Below, in pieces: positions 20,887 through 31,790 of a stretch of 64,000 nt of DNA (position 1 is the stretch's first letter; each line of letters begins with the position of its first letter). This DNA is from Ascarosepion bandense (Eukaryota; Mollusca; Cephalopoda; Sepiida; Sepiidae): contig JBBBDQ010001026.1 of assembly GCA_037127315.1 (NCBI GenBank), positions 7,802,001-7,866,000 on the forward strand, given 5' to 3'. The notes under the pieces were generated by a model. That model was given only the letters and a program-made list of their open reading frames with translations, was not told the origin of the DNA and did no database searches. Position numbers and translations under genes: made by a program.

Positions 20887-21376
20887 TTTTTCACAATTTA
20901 AAAATGTCTATTTTTACACGAGTTCTTTTTGTTTACTAAATTATGTTCCAAAACGATGAATTCAAATTTATTTAAGATTGTTTCTTTTTTTACGGCTTAT
21001 TAATTCTTCGCAGATTATTTAAAGCCAGGAAATATTTTTAGATCTAATATTAGTTTAGAGATAATAAACGTTTTTAGTTATATAAGTCTTAGTTTTTAAC
21101 CCATAACTGGGGTAGAGGTAGATTTATATCTTTTCTAAGGATATTTTCAATAAGCGAATATGACGAACGCAAAAGGAATTGGAACCCAGTTATCGAATTA
21201 ACAATTCCGGGACGTTATCCATTACATTAACCGCAGGTAATATAATTACCTGTTATTTTCAAGAAGCCACCCAGCTAAGTAATGACCAGGCTCGATTTGC
21301 TTAACTTCGATTTATCGTACTTAAATCGGTGTGTCAACGTGATGCAGTCGTAAGATAATTTAGTTAAGAATCTTCT
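20887..21376. other. No gene; very diverged SINE-A at 21095-21236
   Basis: The part TTTTTAACCCATAACTGGGG to GGACGTTATCCATTACATTA follows the SINE-A reverse copy order but with many changes. Confidence 0.55.
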
Positions 21377-21885
21377 TGTTTTATGTGACGTGTTCCTTCA
21401 GGACGTAGGCGATCATAGCCTTCCATATCTGCCTATCTAGTGTCGCTCTTAATAGTTCTTCTCCTGTTATCCTACTCAATCCCCGCTCTACCATCCATCT
21501 ACTCAAGTCCATCAAGTATCTCATGCGTTGTTTTCCCATGTTTTTGTTCCCCTCTATCTGTCACGTGAGCATCAGGTTCTCTAAGACCTTCTTCTTCATT
21601 AGATGTCCCGAAAACTTCTGCTCTCTTTTCCTGGTGTTAACTATCAGTTCATTTTTCGTATCGATTTTTTTCCAAAACGTCGTCGTTGCTCTCATGTTTT
21701 TTCTATGGTATCCTCAGCATCCTTCTGTAGAACCATAATTCGGTTTCTTCAAGCGTTTCCTTCATCTTTGATGGGATTGTCCAGCATTAGCTATCATACT
21801 GAAGGACAGCTATCGCAAAACAATCCAGTACTCTCTTCTTTCCTTCCAGCGAAATTTTCCTGTCCCTTTATACTATACTTAGCTT
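21377..21885 (-). pseudogene. RTE-type LINE 3' fragment
   Basis: Reverse copy beginning with ACGTGTTCCTTCAGGACGTA (family 3' end) and carrying degraded forms of the WFYRRMLR and GHLMKK-type blocks. Ends where LINE-J sequence starts. Confidence 0.8.
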
Positions 21886-22503
21886 CTAGACTACAGCCAC
21901 TTCCCCACCGACGAAATGTCTTGTCAACTTCAATTCATCTAAGACCAAGCTGTTGTCTGTCAACCATTACAGGCAACCTCTCCTGCCTCCCATAAGCATG
22001 GACCAAGCAATCCTCCCGGACAGTAATACACTACGCCTCCTCGGACTTACCCTGTCCTCAGACCTCAAATGGAACCACTATATTGAATCCATAGCAAAAT
22101 CTACTGCTAAGAAGGTTGGGTCGGGTCACGATGTCGATCCAGGATGTTTTTTCCACCTGAATCCATCCTGCATATATACAAGTCAACCATTCGTCCGTGC
22201 ATGGAGTACTGCTGCCATTTATGGTCAGGTGCCCCTGCCGTTCTCCTCAATGTTCTTGACAAGCTCCAAAGGAGAGTCTGTAATGTGATAGGTACTGATC
22301 TGGCGGCTCGACTGCAGCCACTTCCCCACCGACGAAATGTGGCCTCCCTTTGTCTCTTCTATAAATACTTTCATGGTATCACAGTTACATTAGCCAAATG
22401 CAGACGACAATTCTACTCCTGCAGCTTCTTCTCTCGCACTTCCCGCCTCTGGATCTCGCTCCCATATTCTTGCTTTCTTGACAGCTACAACCACCAGGAA
22501 GAC
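21886..22503 (+). pseudogene. LINE-J C-terminal fragment
   Basis: Reads LLPPISMDQAILPDSNTLRL, LGLTLSSDLKWNHYIESIAK, then HIYKSTIRPCMEYCCHLWSG and VLDKLQRRVCNVIGTDLAAR, RRNVASLCLFYKYFHG, with frame changes near 22140 and 22370 and a deletion before KCRRQFYSCSFFSRTSRLW. A small misplaced piece (CTACAGCCACTTCCCCACCG) precedes it at 21892. Confidence 0.85.
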
Positions 22504-22893
22504 GGGCGTAAATAGTCGTGTCATCTGCACAGATGCTTACTTGGGAACGGATTACACCAGGAAGATAGTTGGCGAAGATCAGGAAAAAGCGTAGGACCGA
22601 AGACAGAGCCTTGAGGGACGGCCGTTTTTATCTGAAAGAATGTGGAAGCACACTTCAATTCAAGATTTGATCGGGACGATTGGATTAAATCAACAATCGT
22701 CCGGAATTACTGCTGGAACTTGCACAGAAGTCCAGCATGCTAAATTCTATCAAATGCTTTCGAGATAGCAAGAGCAACAGTCCAAGCTTTGCCGTTCTTA
22801 TCAAGAGCCTGGTATATATATATATATGTACAGTGACAGTCGTTAGCACATCAGCAGTAGACCTGGCAAAACTGAAGCCATTTTGTTTTTTTT
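22504..22893 (-). pseudogene. LINE-J polymerase core, inverted relative to its neighbour
   Basis: Minus strand carries FSFARSTADVLTTVTV, ALAISKAFDRI (motif A, Asp to Ala change in ALDI), AVPQGSVLRS (motif B) and ADDTTIYARL-like motif C at about 22510-22540. It directly abuts a plus-strand LINE-J C-terminus, giving a rearranged element. Confidence 0.8.
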
Positions 22894-23036
22894 TTTAATT
22901 GGGCACTGTCTGTTTTACCAATGTAGTGCAGTTGAGTTTAAACTGAAATATATGCTCCTGGGCGCGAACCTCGGCAGGATGTAGCATTCTTAGGCCACTG
23001 GGCAGGTGTGATACTGCCTGGTATTAGTGTCATCGT

Positions 23037-23348
23037 ATGTTGTGGTGCAATGGACATCGGATTGGTATGAGAAATCGGAGAACCGAGTTCGAATTCCAGT
23101 TGAATTCGTTGCATTCACTTACGTGTATTTATACTTAGAAAAGGTATGAATTTATCTCTTCCCCCTCCAACTATAGATTAAATATCAGTACAGATAGGAT
23201 TCTATAGTATTGGTTGGCATCCAGTCTACCGCAGGAAAAAATAGAAACCTACTCTTGGAAAATCATCTAGCTTGTCAACCATGGACGAAAAGAGACTTGA
23301 TCGCCTAATTCTGCATCATGTATGGCACTTGACTGACTGGCTGGTTTC
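23037..23348 (+). mobile_element. SINE-A, full length, diverged
   Basis: From ATGTTGTGGTGCAATGG (A box) and CGAGTTCGAATTCCAG (B box) to the TATGGCACTTGACTGACTGG tail. Many substitutions in the middle. Confidence 0.85.
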
Positions 23349-23490
23349 GCATGAATACCAAGGATGGGATTGCATTCAACTTCGGGCTGTCTTCGTGGTA
23401 TCCGCAGTAGAGTTTTCCAGCTCTTCTTGGACGGGGTTATAGCTTAATTTAGTTAACGAACATTACAGAGAGATTTATAATACTTTCTAA

Positions 23491-23799
23491 AAGATTCATT
23501 TTATCTCTACTTCTGAGATCGGGTAATATTTACATTATTTACATTGTTGTGACTGTTGTCCTCAGCATTATTGTCATGTTCACGACGTTTTGGTTGTTGT
23601 ACGCTCCGGCCTACTTCAGGTGCTAGGGATTTAGAAACGAACCTTTTATTTCGATCAGTGGGATATAAAATTGTCATTATATGCGCGATGTCAGTTACTG
23701 ATACCATGTAGTTACCTCCTTTAACTCAATTTTTCACCAATTCTTTAGCCAGATATCGAACTCACAACTCTTTGGGTCAAATCACTGAAACTAACCAAC

Positions 23800-23859
<60 letters not shown>

Positions 23860-24400
23860 TCGATAATACTTTTTATATTGAGCACCGTTCATAAAATAAA
23901 TGCCGGGTCACTCAAAATAGTAAAACCTTGATTCCTCTTCACCAATATCATCCACTCTCACCACTTTGTCAAACTGAATGAGGTCACTGACTGATTCGAT
24001 CACCTCAGGAAACTTCACTTCTGTAGGTCTCCCAGGCCTGACTTCATCCTCAACAATGCTCCGTCCTTCTTTAAAAAAATTAGCCCACTTGTAGACATGT
24101 TTTTGGCCGAAACATGTGGTACCATACAGAGTTGACATTCTCCTATGAATTTCAACTGGTTTGCACCCTTTAGCAACCACAAACTTGATAACTGACCTCT
24201 CTTCAATCCTGGAGCATGCTTCTTGGTCGGCCATCTTTGTAAATCTCCAAAACTCACAAATATCCCTAGCACCTGAAGTAGGCCGAAGCGTACAACGACC
24301 AAAACGTCGTGAACTTGACAATAATGCTGAGGACAACAGTCACAACAATGTAAATAATGTAAATATTACCCAATCTCAGAAGTAGAGATGAAATGAAATA
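23491..24400. repeat. 0.9 kb inverted-repeat structure
   Basis: Arms 23491-23632 and 24262-24400 are inverted and near identical: CTCTACTTCTGAGAT, TATTTACATTATTTACATTG, TGTGACTGTTGTCCTCAGCA and ACGCT(C/T)CGGCCTACTTCAGG. The 630-base middle holds a (TA)n tract (23801-23855) and a mariner piece. The arm sequence recurs at 53370-53480 and in the tandem array at 51254-51620. It includes a decayed hammerhead-like order (CTGAAGT ... AAAACGTC GTG). Confidence 0.85.
23898..24261 (-). pseudogene. Mariner transposase N-terminus (lineage 1)
   Basis: Minus strand reads MADQEACSRIEERSVIKFVV, then KGCKPVEIHRRMSTLYGTTC, QKHVYKWANFFKEG and RPGRPTEVKFPEVIESVSDL. This is the paired helix-turn-helix DNA-binding region of a mariner lineage. 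It stops before the catalytic domain. The same lineage gives the 24510-25438 element and the 32326 fragment. Confidence 0.85.
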
Positions 24401-24509
24401 TTTCATGTATAATATGATAGATTGTCTTACATTTGGCTCTTTTCGAACTTGTCCTTCTGTCGCTTAGCTTTTGCATGATCTTTGCTATTTCATTTGTAAA
24501 CCACTTATA

Positions 24510-25438
24510 CGAGGGTCATTCAATAAATAAGGGAAATCTTTCGGTATAAAGACATCTACGAGGGTCATTCATTAAATAAGGTGAATTGCTCAGTATAAGG
24601 ACTTCTAATACAAATAGAAGCTTACTTTCTTTTAATTTTTTTCTTTACTTCTTTTTCAAAGGTATTTAAAAAACATTTTTTGCCGATTGAAAAAAAACTT
24701 TGAGAGTTTTGGAGATTTACAAAGATGGCCGACCAAGAAGCATGCTCCAGGATTGAAGAGAGGTCAGTTATCAAGTTTTGGGTTGCTAAAGGGTGCAAAC
24801 CAGTTGAAATTCATAGGAGAATGTCAACTCTGTATGGTACCACATGCTTCAGCCAAAAAAATGTCTACAAGTGGGCTATTTTTTTAAAGAAGGATGGAGC
24901 AGTGTTGAGGATGAAGACAGGCCTAGGAGGTCTACAGAAGTGAAGTTTCCTGGGGTGATCGAATCAGTCATTCAGTCTGACAAAATGGTGACAGTGGATG
25001 ACATTGCAAGGACTTTGAGCCTATCTATTAAGACAGCACACAAAATTGACCATGATGACCTTGCTTACTCGAAGGTCAACTGACGGTGGGTGCCAAAGAT
25101 ACTTACTGCAGAGTACAAACAGAAAAGGGTCGAGTTGTCAAAGCTGTGTCTCTCTCTTCAGCCCAGACTTTGCCCCTTCAGACTTTCACCTGTTTGGTCC
25201 CTTGAAAGCGTTCCCGAGAGGCACGAAGTTTGAAAGTGACGATAAAGTCAAAGGTTCTGTGAGCAATTAGCTGAGAAATCAGTTCAAAGATTTTTACGCT
25301 GAGGGGATACGGAAGCTTGTGCACCGATGGGAAAATGTGTGACACTCCTTGGAGACTACGTTGAAAAAAAAGTAAGATTCTATCTGTATTAGAAGTCCTT
25401 ATACCGAAAAATTCAGCTTATTTATTGAATGACCCTCG
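24510..25438 (+). mobile_element. Mariner lineage 1, internally deleted
   Basis: Terminal inverted repeats: CGAGGGTCATTCAATAAATA at the left and its complement ending at 25438; TA duplicated at 24508-24509 and 25439-25440. The left terminus is doubled (second start at 24559, 49 bases in). Shorter than a full mariner by several hundred bases because the middle of the transposase is gone. Confidence 0.9.
24725..25372 (+). pseudogene. Mariner transposase, catalytic middle deleted
   Basis: Starts MADQEACSRIEERSVIKFWV (helix-turn-helix region), frameshifts near 24890, continues VEDEDRPRRSTEVKFPGVIE and ARTLSLSIKTAHKI, then jumps from the KRVELSKLCLS region straight to PDFAPSDFHLFGPLKAF. The last catalytic Asp (SPD-like) is present, but the first two Asp residues were in the deleted part. 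Ends HRWEKCVTLLGDYVE. Confidence 0.9.
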
Positions 25439-25592
25439 TATTACTCAAACCAGGTTTCTAACATCTGGTGACTTCAGGCGACTTACAATAATTTACAGTT
25501 AATTTAATTTACTGTTATTGTAAATCGCTTGAAGACACCAGATAGTAAATACCTGGGTTGCGTAATATAATTCATTTACAAATAAAAAATAG

Positions 25593-25945
25593 TCTAACGT
25601 TCTCCAATATAGTTGCATTGAACACTTTTTGATACTATTGTGTACTGGTCTAATTTAATTATGACCAAAACCTAAGTAATTAAATAATATATATATATTA
25701 TTAACTTCTAAAATTTTGTGTCCGTCTTGAAGAGTGTATACACTGATACTCGATTTACACATGTCATCCCTTTAGATAAATTTAAATACCAACGCTAGAT
25801 TGTGCCGTAGATGTCGAAAAATACAGATACAAAACCATGAATGTCGGACAGTTTACGCACAATTTTACTCCTCGAGAAGAAATGAAAATTTGAAAAATGC
25901 TTTAATAATTTAAAGCGACAGATTTTTGAAGATGACTTCAATAAA

Positions 25946-26004
<59 letters not shown>

Positions 26005-26102
26005 AACAAAAAGTGCCAGAAGCCGTGAATGTTTGTGTCGATCTATTGTTGCTATTACTTGCTTTTTGTATGATATATAATATGCCTATAATTGTATTTG
26101 TG
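25593..26102. other. No gene; (TA)n tract at 25950-26000
   Basis: AT-rich DNA, nothing recognised apart from the tract. Confidence 0.6.
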
Positions 26103-26146
26103 TCGCTACACGTGTTTCGATCATAAAGTTAACTCTCTTCAGGCGA
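26103..26146 (-). ncRNA. Hammerhead-type motif, weak stem II
   Basis: Minus strand: stem I TCGC, box CTGAAGA, a 17-base stem II region (GAGTTAACTTTATGATC), GAAA, C, loop ACGT, triplet GTA, stem I partner GCGA. Stem I (4 bp) and all core boxes fit. Stem II has only two secure pairs at its base. Confidence 0.6.
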
Positions 26147-26181
26147 ATAAACTTGTCACTTCATATATCGAGATCTGAAAC

Positions 26182-26221
26182 GGTATATATATATATATAT
26201 CGTTCGCCTCGCTCAATCTTC

Positions 26222-26280
<59 letters not shown>
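26182..26280. repeat. (TA)n tracts
   Basis: Two TA tracts (26182-26200, 26222-26280) separated by CGTTCGCCTCGCTCAATCTT. Confidence 0.9.
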
Positions 26281-26283
<3 letters not shown>

Positions 26284-26311
26284 TATAAAATTTATATATA
26301 ATTATAAAATA

Positions 26312-26594
26312 TTAAGTTCTCATTACGATTGAGCTCTCTAGCGAAGAAAATTAAAAATAAAACTGTTTCCACTTCTGCAATATATGCCTTATTCTTCTGA
26401 AATGAATCGGGTTCTTTCCATGATTGGCGTCTGTATACACTGCTTATATATACAACACGTTAAAATTTCCCTTCTGTGATTCCATGCTTCTATGGCTTGG
26501 GTGGAGGTAGCGACTCCGACTGACTCCAAATCAGTCAAGTTTCGATCCCGGCCTGAAGCAAGTGGGTGTGTCTAGCCACACTGATGTGGATGAC

Positions 26595-26600
<6 letters not shown>
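26312..26600 (+). mobile_element. SINE-B, long-form copy, hammerhead deleted
   Basis: Begins with the 5' segment seen also at 33350 (reversed): CATTACGATTGAGCTCTCTA, CTGTTTCCACTTCTGCAATA. Then the tRNA-like part with B-box-like AGTTTCGATCCCGG, and CTAGCCACACTGATG joined directly to TGGATGACTAA. Compared with the other copies the hammerhead core between the two stem I strands has been removed. Confidence 0.8.
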
Positions 26601-26644
<44 letters not shown>

Positions 26645-26806
26645 TTATATATATGTGTGTGTGTAAAGTGTATGTATATTATTAAAAATATATATATATA
26701 TATGTAATTTGTTATATATATTATATTGTTTACATATTATATATGCGTGGTACTTATTTAAAAGCGCTCAATATCAGTGATAGAGCAAACATCACACCTA
26801 TCTATA

Positions 26807-26853
<47 letters not shown>
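26600..26853. repeat. (CA)n, repeat F, (TA)n
   Basis: (CA)n at 26600-26636, repeat F at 26643-26812 (shared with 35632-35880: GTGGTACTTATTT, AAAGCGCTCAATATCAGTGA) and (TA)n at 26812-26853. Confidence 0.85.
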
Positions 26854-26859
<6 letters not shown>

Positions 26860-27289
26860 GTATGTATATATACATGGGTGTATTACTATGTATATGTTTT
26901 TTCTTACTAATGTTTGTGAATATTTCTCCATATCTGAATGTTTGTAAGTTTATTCATGTATGCGTTCTTTTTCTCTCCCCCGTCTAAAATATTAATAATT
27001 TTCTAAATCTACAAAATTGTTAAAATATATATATATATAGATTTTTTTTGTTTTTTTTAGCAACAAAAATATAGTAGATATAATAGTTAATTAATAATGC
27101 TGATCTTAATTTTATAAAATTTTAATACCAATGCCCACCAAGATTAATTTTAAGTCTTCCCACATATTCTCCAAAGTAAAAGTTGCTTCACTCTGATTGG
27201 TCCACATTGTACATACAATAATGCCTCCCTGATGAAAGAGGTCTTACTTGTTCTTAACCTTTTAAAGCCATTCATTTCGAAATAACAAC

Positions 27290-27344
27290 ATCACTTGAAA
27301 AGACACAAAAAATGTCGAAACAAAATAGCTACTTTTGTAGTGAT
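27290..27344 (+). ncRNA. Hammerhead-type motif, mutated first box
   Basis: Stem I ATCAC/GTGAT (perfect), box TTGAAAA (two changes from CTGANGA), stem II GACA/TGTC with a 7-base loop, GAAA, stem III CAAAA/TTTTG, triplet GTA. The whole fold is conserved but the first box should prevent cleavage. It shares GTCGAAACAAAAT with the better motif at 60548. The rest of 26854-27448 is unremarkable AT-rich DNA. Confidence 0.6.
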
Positions 27345-27448
27345 ATTATAACATATCAATGTTATAATTTATTAATAAATATTATTATTATTATTAGCTC
27401 TACTTTGTATTGAGTACTTTTTTAAAAATAGTGTTTCTTTGGATGGGG

Positions 27449-27493
<45 letters not shown>

Positions 27494-27514
27494 TATATAT
27501 ATATAGATATATAT
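27449..27514. repeat. (TA)n with interruptions
   Basis: TA tract with GATA breaks at its 3' end. Confidence 0.9.
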
Positions 27515-27599
27515 TAATGCAGGTTTCATTGAATAATATAGACAAGTTTTGTCTATTAATTTTGTGTAGGATCCGTTCATACCGTCTGATATACTTGAT

Positions 27600-27700
27600 G
27601 GTGATGTCATTGAAAGAAAACAAAAAATCACAGTATTTGTTGAATTTTTTATCGGGTCTAAGCTTTCGGCTCACATAAGCCATTATCAAAGAGTAAATAT
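27600..27700 (-). repeat. Repeat with a hammerhead-like core remnant
   Basis: On the minus strand TTGATAA, stem GGCT/AGCC with loop TATGTG, and GAAAGC (27662-27689). The order fits a decayed core but no cleavage triplet or stem I was found. It may be from a Penelope-type terminal repeat. Confidence 0.4.
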
Positions 27701-27796
27701 TAACACACAGTAAACATAGAACATTTAAGTTATTAACAATAAGGAGAATTGAATTGAAAATATAAGTCCATCCCTACCGTGGCGGATGGCCGAAGT

Positions 27797-27797
<1 letters not shown>

Positions 27798-27841
<44 letters not shown>
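27798..27841. repeat. (TA)n microsatellite
   Basis: Pure TA. Confidence 0.95.
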
Positions 27842-27843
<2 letters not shown>

Positions 27844-28881
27844 AGAGAGCGGGAGGAAGATTATAATAAGATAATTTAAAGAACATATCAAGTATATATG
27901 TAACATCTTTTTCAAACACGTCAACGCCACTTAAAGAGCTTTAACTTTATATTTCTTTGAAGGTCGGTGGTTAGGGTGATAAGAATAAGTCGATTTAAAT
28001 GCAATATAGTCATCTCTCTATTTAAAAAGTTGTTGAGAATAAGTTGAAAAAAGAATGAGGTTTCTTCTTTCAGCAAGATCCATGCGGAAACGAATTGTCT
28101 CGTTTCTGTTATCGTTAACACCATCTGACAATAAAGATGAGCACAACATTCCGAACAGTGTAAATAAGGATTGCATTTGATGAAGCTTCTTGCGATACGA
28201 AATCTCTCATTGACGATGAAGGTTATGTGCCGAAGGCTAACTGATGTTTACATTAATTTATGACTTTAAGTAAATAAATAACGACTTATGTTCTGTTTAT
28301 ATACAATTTGAGTTACATAACATATATATATATATATTTGCAACGACATCTGTCACTGTTTTACGGAAATTACATGTGGTCCAATGATTGTTCATTTAAA
28401 TAAATATCATCATTTTTTCACTTCTTTGTACAAAGAACTCTACACATGTGTAAAGTGTGGACTGCATTTTTGAACATACGATATCTATATTTTAGGTTGA
28501 AAGATGAAACTTAGGAAAAAAAAAAAAAAACGTAAAATACTGTAGAAATTCAATCTACCGAAATATATATAAATATATTTTTCAGATATTTATCTACGCA
28601 CGACACACATACACAGACACACGCACACATACACACACACGCATACACACGCAAGCGTGTGTGTATATATGTAAGTGATTTCCGATGCAATGTGTCAAAG
28701 CTTGTTTGGAAAATTCAGTGTCAAAGCAAGGCGTGGAAGCGGCACTTACCGATTCCCAAGAGTTTCAGGCAAACGGATTCTTTTTCCGGACGTGGAAATG
28801 CCAGGTCTTTGAGTGCCAAATAGAATTATTTTCAATGTTTACCAGATATGAATTGCGTTGCGGCCATTATTTGGGTAATTT

Positions 28882-28884
<3 letters not shown>
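27842..28884. other. No recognised gene
   Basis: A small (TA)n at 28322-28337 and CA-rich DNA at 28595-28660. The frame starting at 28685 has no family resemblance and runs into the TA tract. Confidence 0.55.
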
Positions 28885-28928
<44 letters not shown>

Positions 28929-29095
28929 TCCGCAAAATTCGTATATAAATATATGTGTGTGTATGTGTATGTGTATATGTATTTCTAAGTCTGTAAGTGT
29001 GTATATATGTGTGTATATACATATATGCACACACATACACATATATATGTATACATATATTTATATATCTGTGTGTGTGTGTGTGTGTGTGTAGA
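28885..29095. repeat. Compound TA/GT/CA microsatellite
   Basis: (TA)n at 28885-28923 followed by alternating TG, TA and CA runs up to 29095. Confidence 0.95.
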
Positions 29096-29822
29096 TATAG
29101 ATATAGATCGAAGAATATTTATATTTTCAAACACACCAAACCAAAGTATATTTATGCGCCGTATATATAATGGATTCTGCCGTATGCGACCGACTTCGTC
29201 GGCGAACACCTGTTGTTAACGACCGTTAGTGAGCGACCACCTCCAGAACGCGACCACATCCAGAACGCAACCAGCGACTAACATCAACGAGTGAAAATCA
29301 CTGATCAAGCGACTACTTGAAAAAATAAAATCCATTTTGGTCGTACACTTCGAACTTCTAAATTAAGAGAAACTAAATGCGTAATCTATTTTGATTTGAT
29401 TTGATCTAAGACAGGAACACTTCCTCATTGTTTTGTTACTTTAGTGTCGTATCAAACTGTTTTTTTTTATTGTTGAAATGTACATTGCCTGACTTTACCT
29501 CACGGTCAAACATCGGCTGTTTTGTACATGTATTTCATTTGACATGTTCAAGGGATTTATCGCAGTCTCTGTACTGACTTGGATAAATTCACGAATTGGG
29601 AAAATCACAATGATGACCCTTTCTTAAATGTCTATCTTTTTCGCGTGGCTTTATTGTTTGAGTATCTATCTACTCTATTTCTATCTGGGTATATCTATCT
29701 CTATCTCTCTGTTTGTCTACCCCCACCCACGATCGCTGTCAGTTTTCGCATGTTTTTTTTTCCATGTATTATCGTAGATTCTCTTTTGCTATCACTCACT
29801 TCTAAGAAAGAAACTGAAACCA
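29096..29822. other. No gene; possible relative of repeat H
   Basis: 29160-29285 contains GTATGCGACCGACTTCGTCG and repeated GAGCGACCACCT-like words, recalling repeat H at 30293. The rest shows nothing. Confidence 0.45.
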
Positions 29823-30103
29823 TATCAGTCAGTCAGTTGAGTGCCATACGTGATACACGCTTGGGCGATCATGTCTCGACAGAGACATGACTGACTGGGC
29901 AGAAGATTATCCCGCAGTAGGTTGCTATAGAAAAACCCAATGTGTCCTGTTATTTAACCCATAACTGGAAGGAATAGGCGGATTAATACCTTTCCCAAGG
30001 TTATTTACGCGTAAGTGAATGCAATGAATTCAGCTGGAATTCGAACTCGGCTCCCCGATTTCTCGTTCAGAGCCGATATCCAATGCACCACAACGCTCAT
30101 CCG
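29823..30103 (-). mobile_element. SINE-A with a small internal deletion
   Basis: Reverse copy with intact ends (CAGTCAGTTGAGTGCCATAC tail; box B GAATTCGAACTCG on this strand). About 40 bases around TTGCCATTGC...GACCAAGG are missing after GTAGGTTG. Confidence 0.9.
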
Positions 30104-30196
30104 TATACTCTTTTTTAAAATCCACTTAATAAATATTTTTGTGAATAAATATTTTGTTCTCTTGTCGACCGTTGTAAATACATTTTTTAAAATTTT

Positions 30197-30702
30197 AAAA
30201 TGAATTATGCTGAATATATTTCTTTAAAGTTAGGCCATTTTCCTATGTTCTCATTTATTTATTACCAGATTACATGGTAAAATTCTAATAGGTACATTCT
30301 GATGAGTAGAATATACGTTCCTAGCGTAAATAGATCATAGCCATGAGCCTTTAGTGAGCGACCACCTGTCATTTAAGACCAGTTTTTATAACAGTCGGAA
30401 TGGTCGCATACGACGGGTTCCACTGTATTTACATTCTGATGTGTAGAATATATGTTCCTAGCGTAAATAGCTCATGACTGTGAGCCTTTAGTGAGCGACA
30501 ACCTGTCGTATGAGACCAGTTTTTATAACAGTCGCGGTGGCCGCATACGACAGGTTCCACTGTATTTACATTCTGATGTGTAGAATATATGTTCCTAGCA
30601 TAAATAGCTCATGACTGTGAGCCTTTAGTGAGCGACCACCTGTCGTATAAGACCAGTTTTTATAACAGTCGGGGTGGTCGCATACGACAGGTTCCACTGT
30701 CA
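30197..30702 (+). repeat. Repeat H with three 137 bp tandem units
   Basis: A lead segment (AAAATGAATTATGC to TTACCAGATTACATGG) is shared with 45231-45330. Units start at 30293, 30430 and 30567, each with TACATTCTGATG, AGCCTTTAGTGAGCGA and CGCATACGAC. The copy at 45231 has one unit only. Within a unit, CTGTCGTAT and ATACGACAGG are inverted to each other and could pair. Confidence 0.9.
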
Positions 30703-30817
30703 GCTTTCCCTTTTTTACTTGCTTAAATTCAAAAATTGTTAATCCCACCCCATTTCTTTCCTGTGTATGGATGCTTTTTTTTACTTCTACCTGTATAAAA
30801 TCTTTTAACATATTTGA

Positions 30818-30864
30818 CGTTGCTGAAGAAGCGAGGATTTCCTCGTAGAAATGGCTATTTAACG
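30818..30864 (+). ncRNA. Hammerhead ribozyme candidate, complete
   Basis: Stem I CGTTG (30818-30822) pairs with TAACG (30860-30864), one T-G pair. Box CTGAAGA fits CTGANGA. Stem II GCGAGG/CCTCGT with loop ATTT (one G-T pair). GAAA at 30848-30851. Stem III is a single T-A pair around loop GGCT, then the triplet ATT; cleavage would fall after 30859. All invariant core positions are satisfied. A (GT)n tract starts 17 bases downstream. Activity is inferred, not shown. Confidence 0.7.
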
Positions 30865-30880
30865 GATTTAAATATTGAAA

Positions 30881-30881
<1 letters not shown>

Positions 30882-30942
<61 letters not shown>
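30882..30942. repeat. (GT)n microsatellite
   Basis: About 30 uninterrupted GT units. Confidence 0.95.
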
Positions 30943-30945
<3 letters not shown>

Positions 30946-31227
30946 TCTACAGTGTATGTTTTTGTAGCTAGTATTAATCTAAGCAAGATTTATTGAAAAG
31001 AACCGTCACGGTCTAGCTGATGTTTTTGTACTTTTCCAGGTTTAAGATCAGGTGCCGAAAATTACGTTGGCAATAACCTATTCGAAATTCATATTTTTTT
31101 AATTTTTTGTTCAAGTACATTCAACTTTCATAGTCGTTATCAAGAACGAATGTCTGTGTTGTACTTTGAATTCCTTCGATTGCATCCTGGTAGTCTTTAG
31201 AAAGATGAATATTTGAATGACGTCATG

Positions 31228-31790
31228 TATAATGGCTACTGGAAACGAGGCCTCACGAAAAGATTGGAATATTTTTTATTTTTTAATCTTTATTTTATTT
31301 TTAATTATATTTCTATTTTGTCTATTATTTTATGTCTGGTAAGTGAAGTTTAGCACTAATCAGTTGCTAAGCTTGTCCATACTTATTCTCAGTGACGAGT
31401 TATATAGGCTCTCTCTTGCACCTATGCAAATTAGGCATATTAATTTGCCAGTGTCACTACATCTCCCTGAAACGTATAGGTTTTATACCTCTAGGAGTTC
31501 TTGTACTTCTTCTCATGATAGTTTCATTACTTTGCTCTACTTCTCTCTCTCTCCCGTATTTCGTTCTCTGGGAGACCTAGATTAGTCCCACTCCCAGCTT
31601 TAATCATCTGCATTGTGTTGCATTATTTGATCTTCGTCCAAACTTTCCAACTCGTTCTGGCCCATTTGATCCTGCATTACTTATATAACGGCTACTGGGA
31701 ACGAGGCTATAGAAAAAGATCGTAATGTTTGTTTATTTTTTAATTTTCATTCTATTTTTAATTTTATTTTGTTTATCATTTTATATCATT
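31228..31790. repeat. Direct repeats of about 110 bp, 450 bp apart
   Basis: 31228-31337 and 31678-31788 share GGCTACTGG(A/G)AACGAGGC and a long ATTTTT-rich tail. The 340 bases between have an open frame (31343-31585) I cannot identify. Could be a small terminal-repeat element or a segmental duplication. Confidence 0.6.

Larger units (their letters stand above)
24483..25592. repeat. Palindromic element split by a mariner
   Basis: Right arm 25511-25592 and left arm 25441-25498 plus 24483-24509 are inverted copies. Outer words match across the mariner: CATTTGTAAACCACTTATA on the left against the complement of TATAATTCATTTACAAATA on the right. The mariner sits at the TA between them. Confidence 0.85.

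Noticed and set aside
25441..25560. CTGAAG and GAAACC words in the palindrome as a hammerhead
   Set aside because: First box reads CTGAAGT, and the spacing and pairings do not fit the type I layout.
25926..26126. Frames with long IYIYIY runs, here and at most TA tracts
   Set aside because: Translation of (TA)n; no coding value.
28150..28200. TTGATGA ... GAAATC as a hammerhead core
   Set aside because: Stem II does not pair and no cleavage triplet with stem I partner was found.
31343..31585. Possible host exon or small protein
   Set aside because: No known motif, no splice signals judged reliable; kept only as an unassigned frame between direct repeats.
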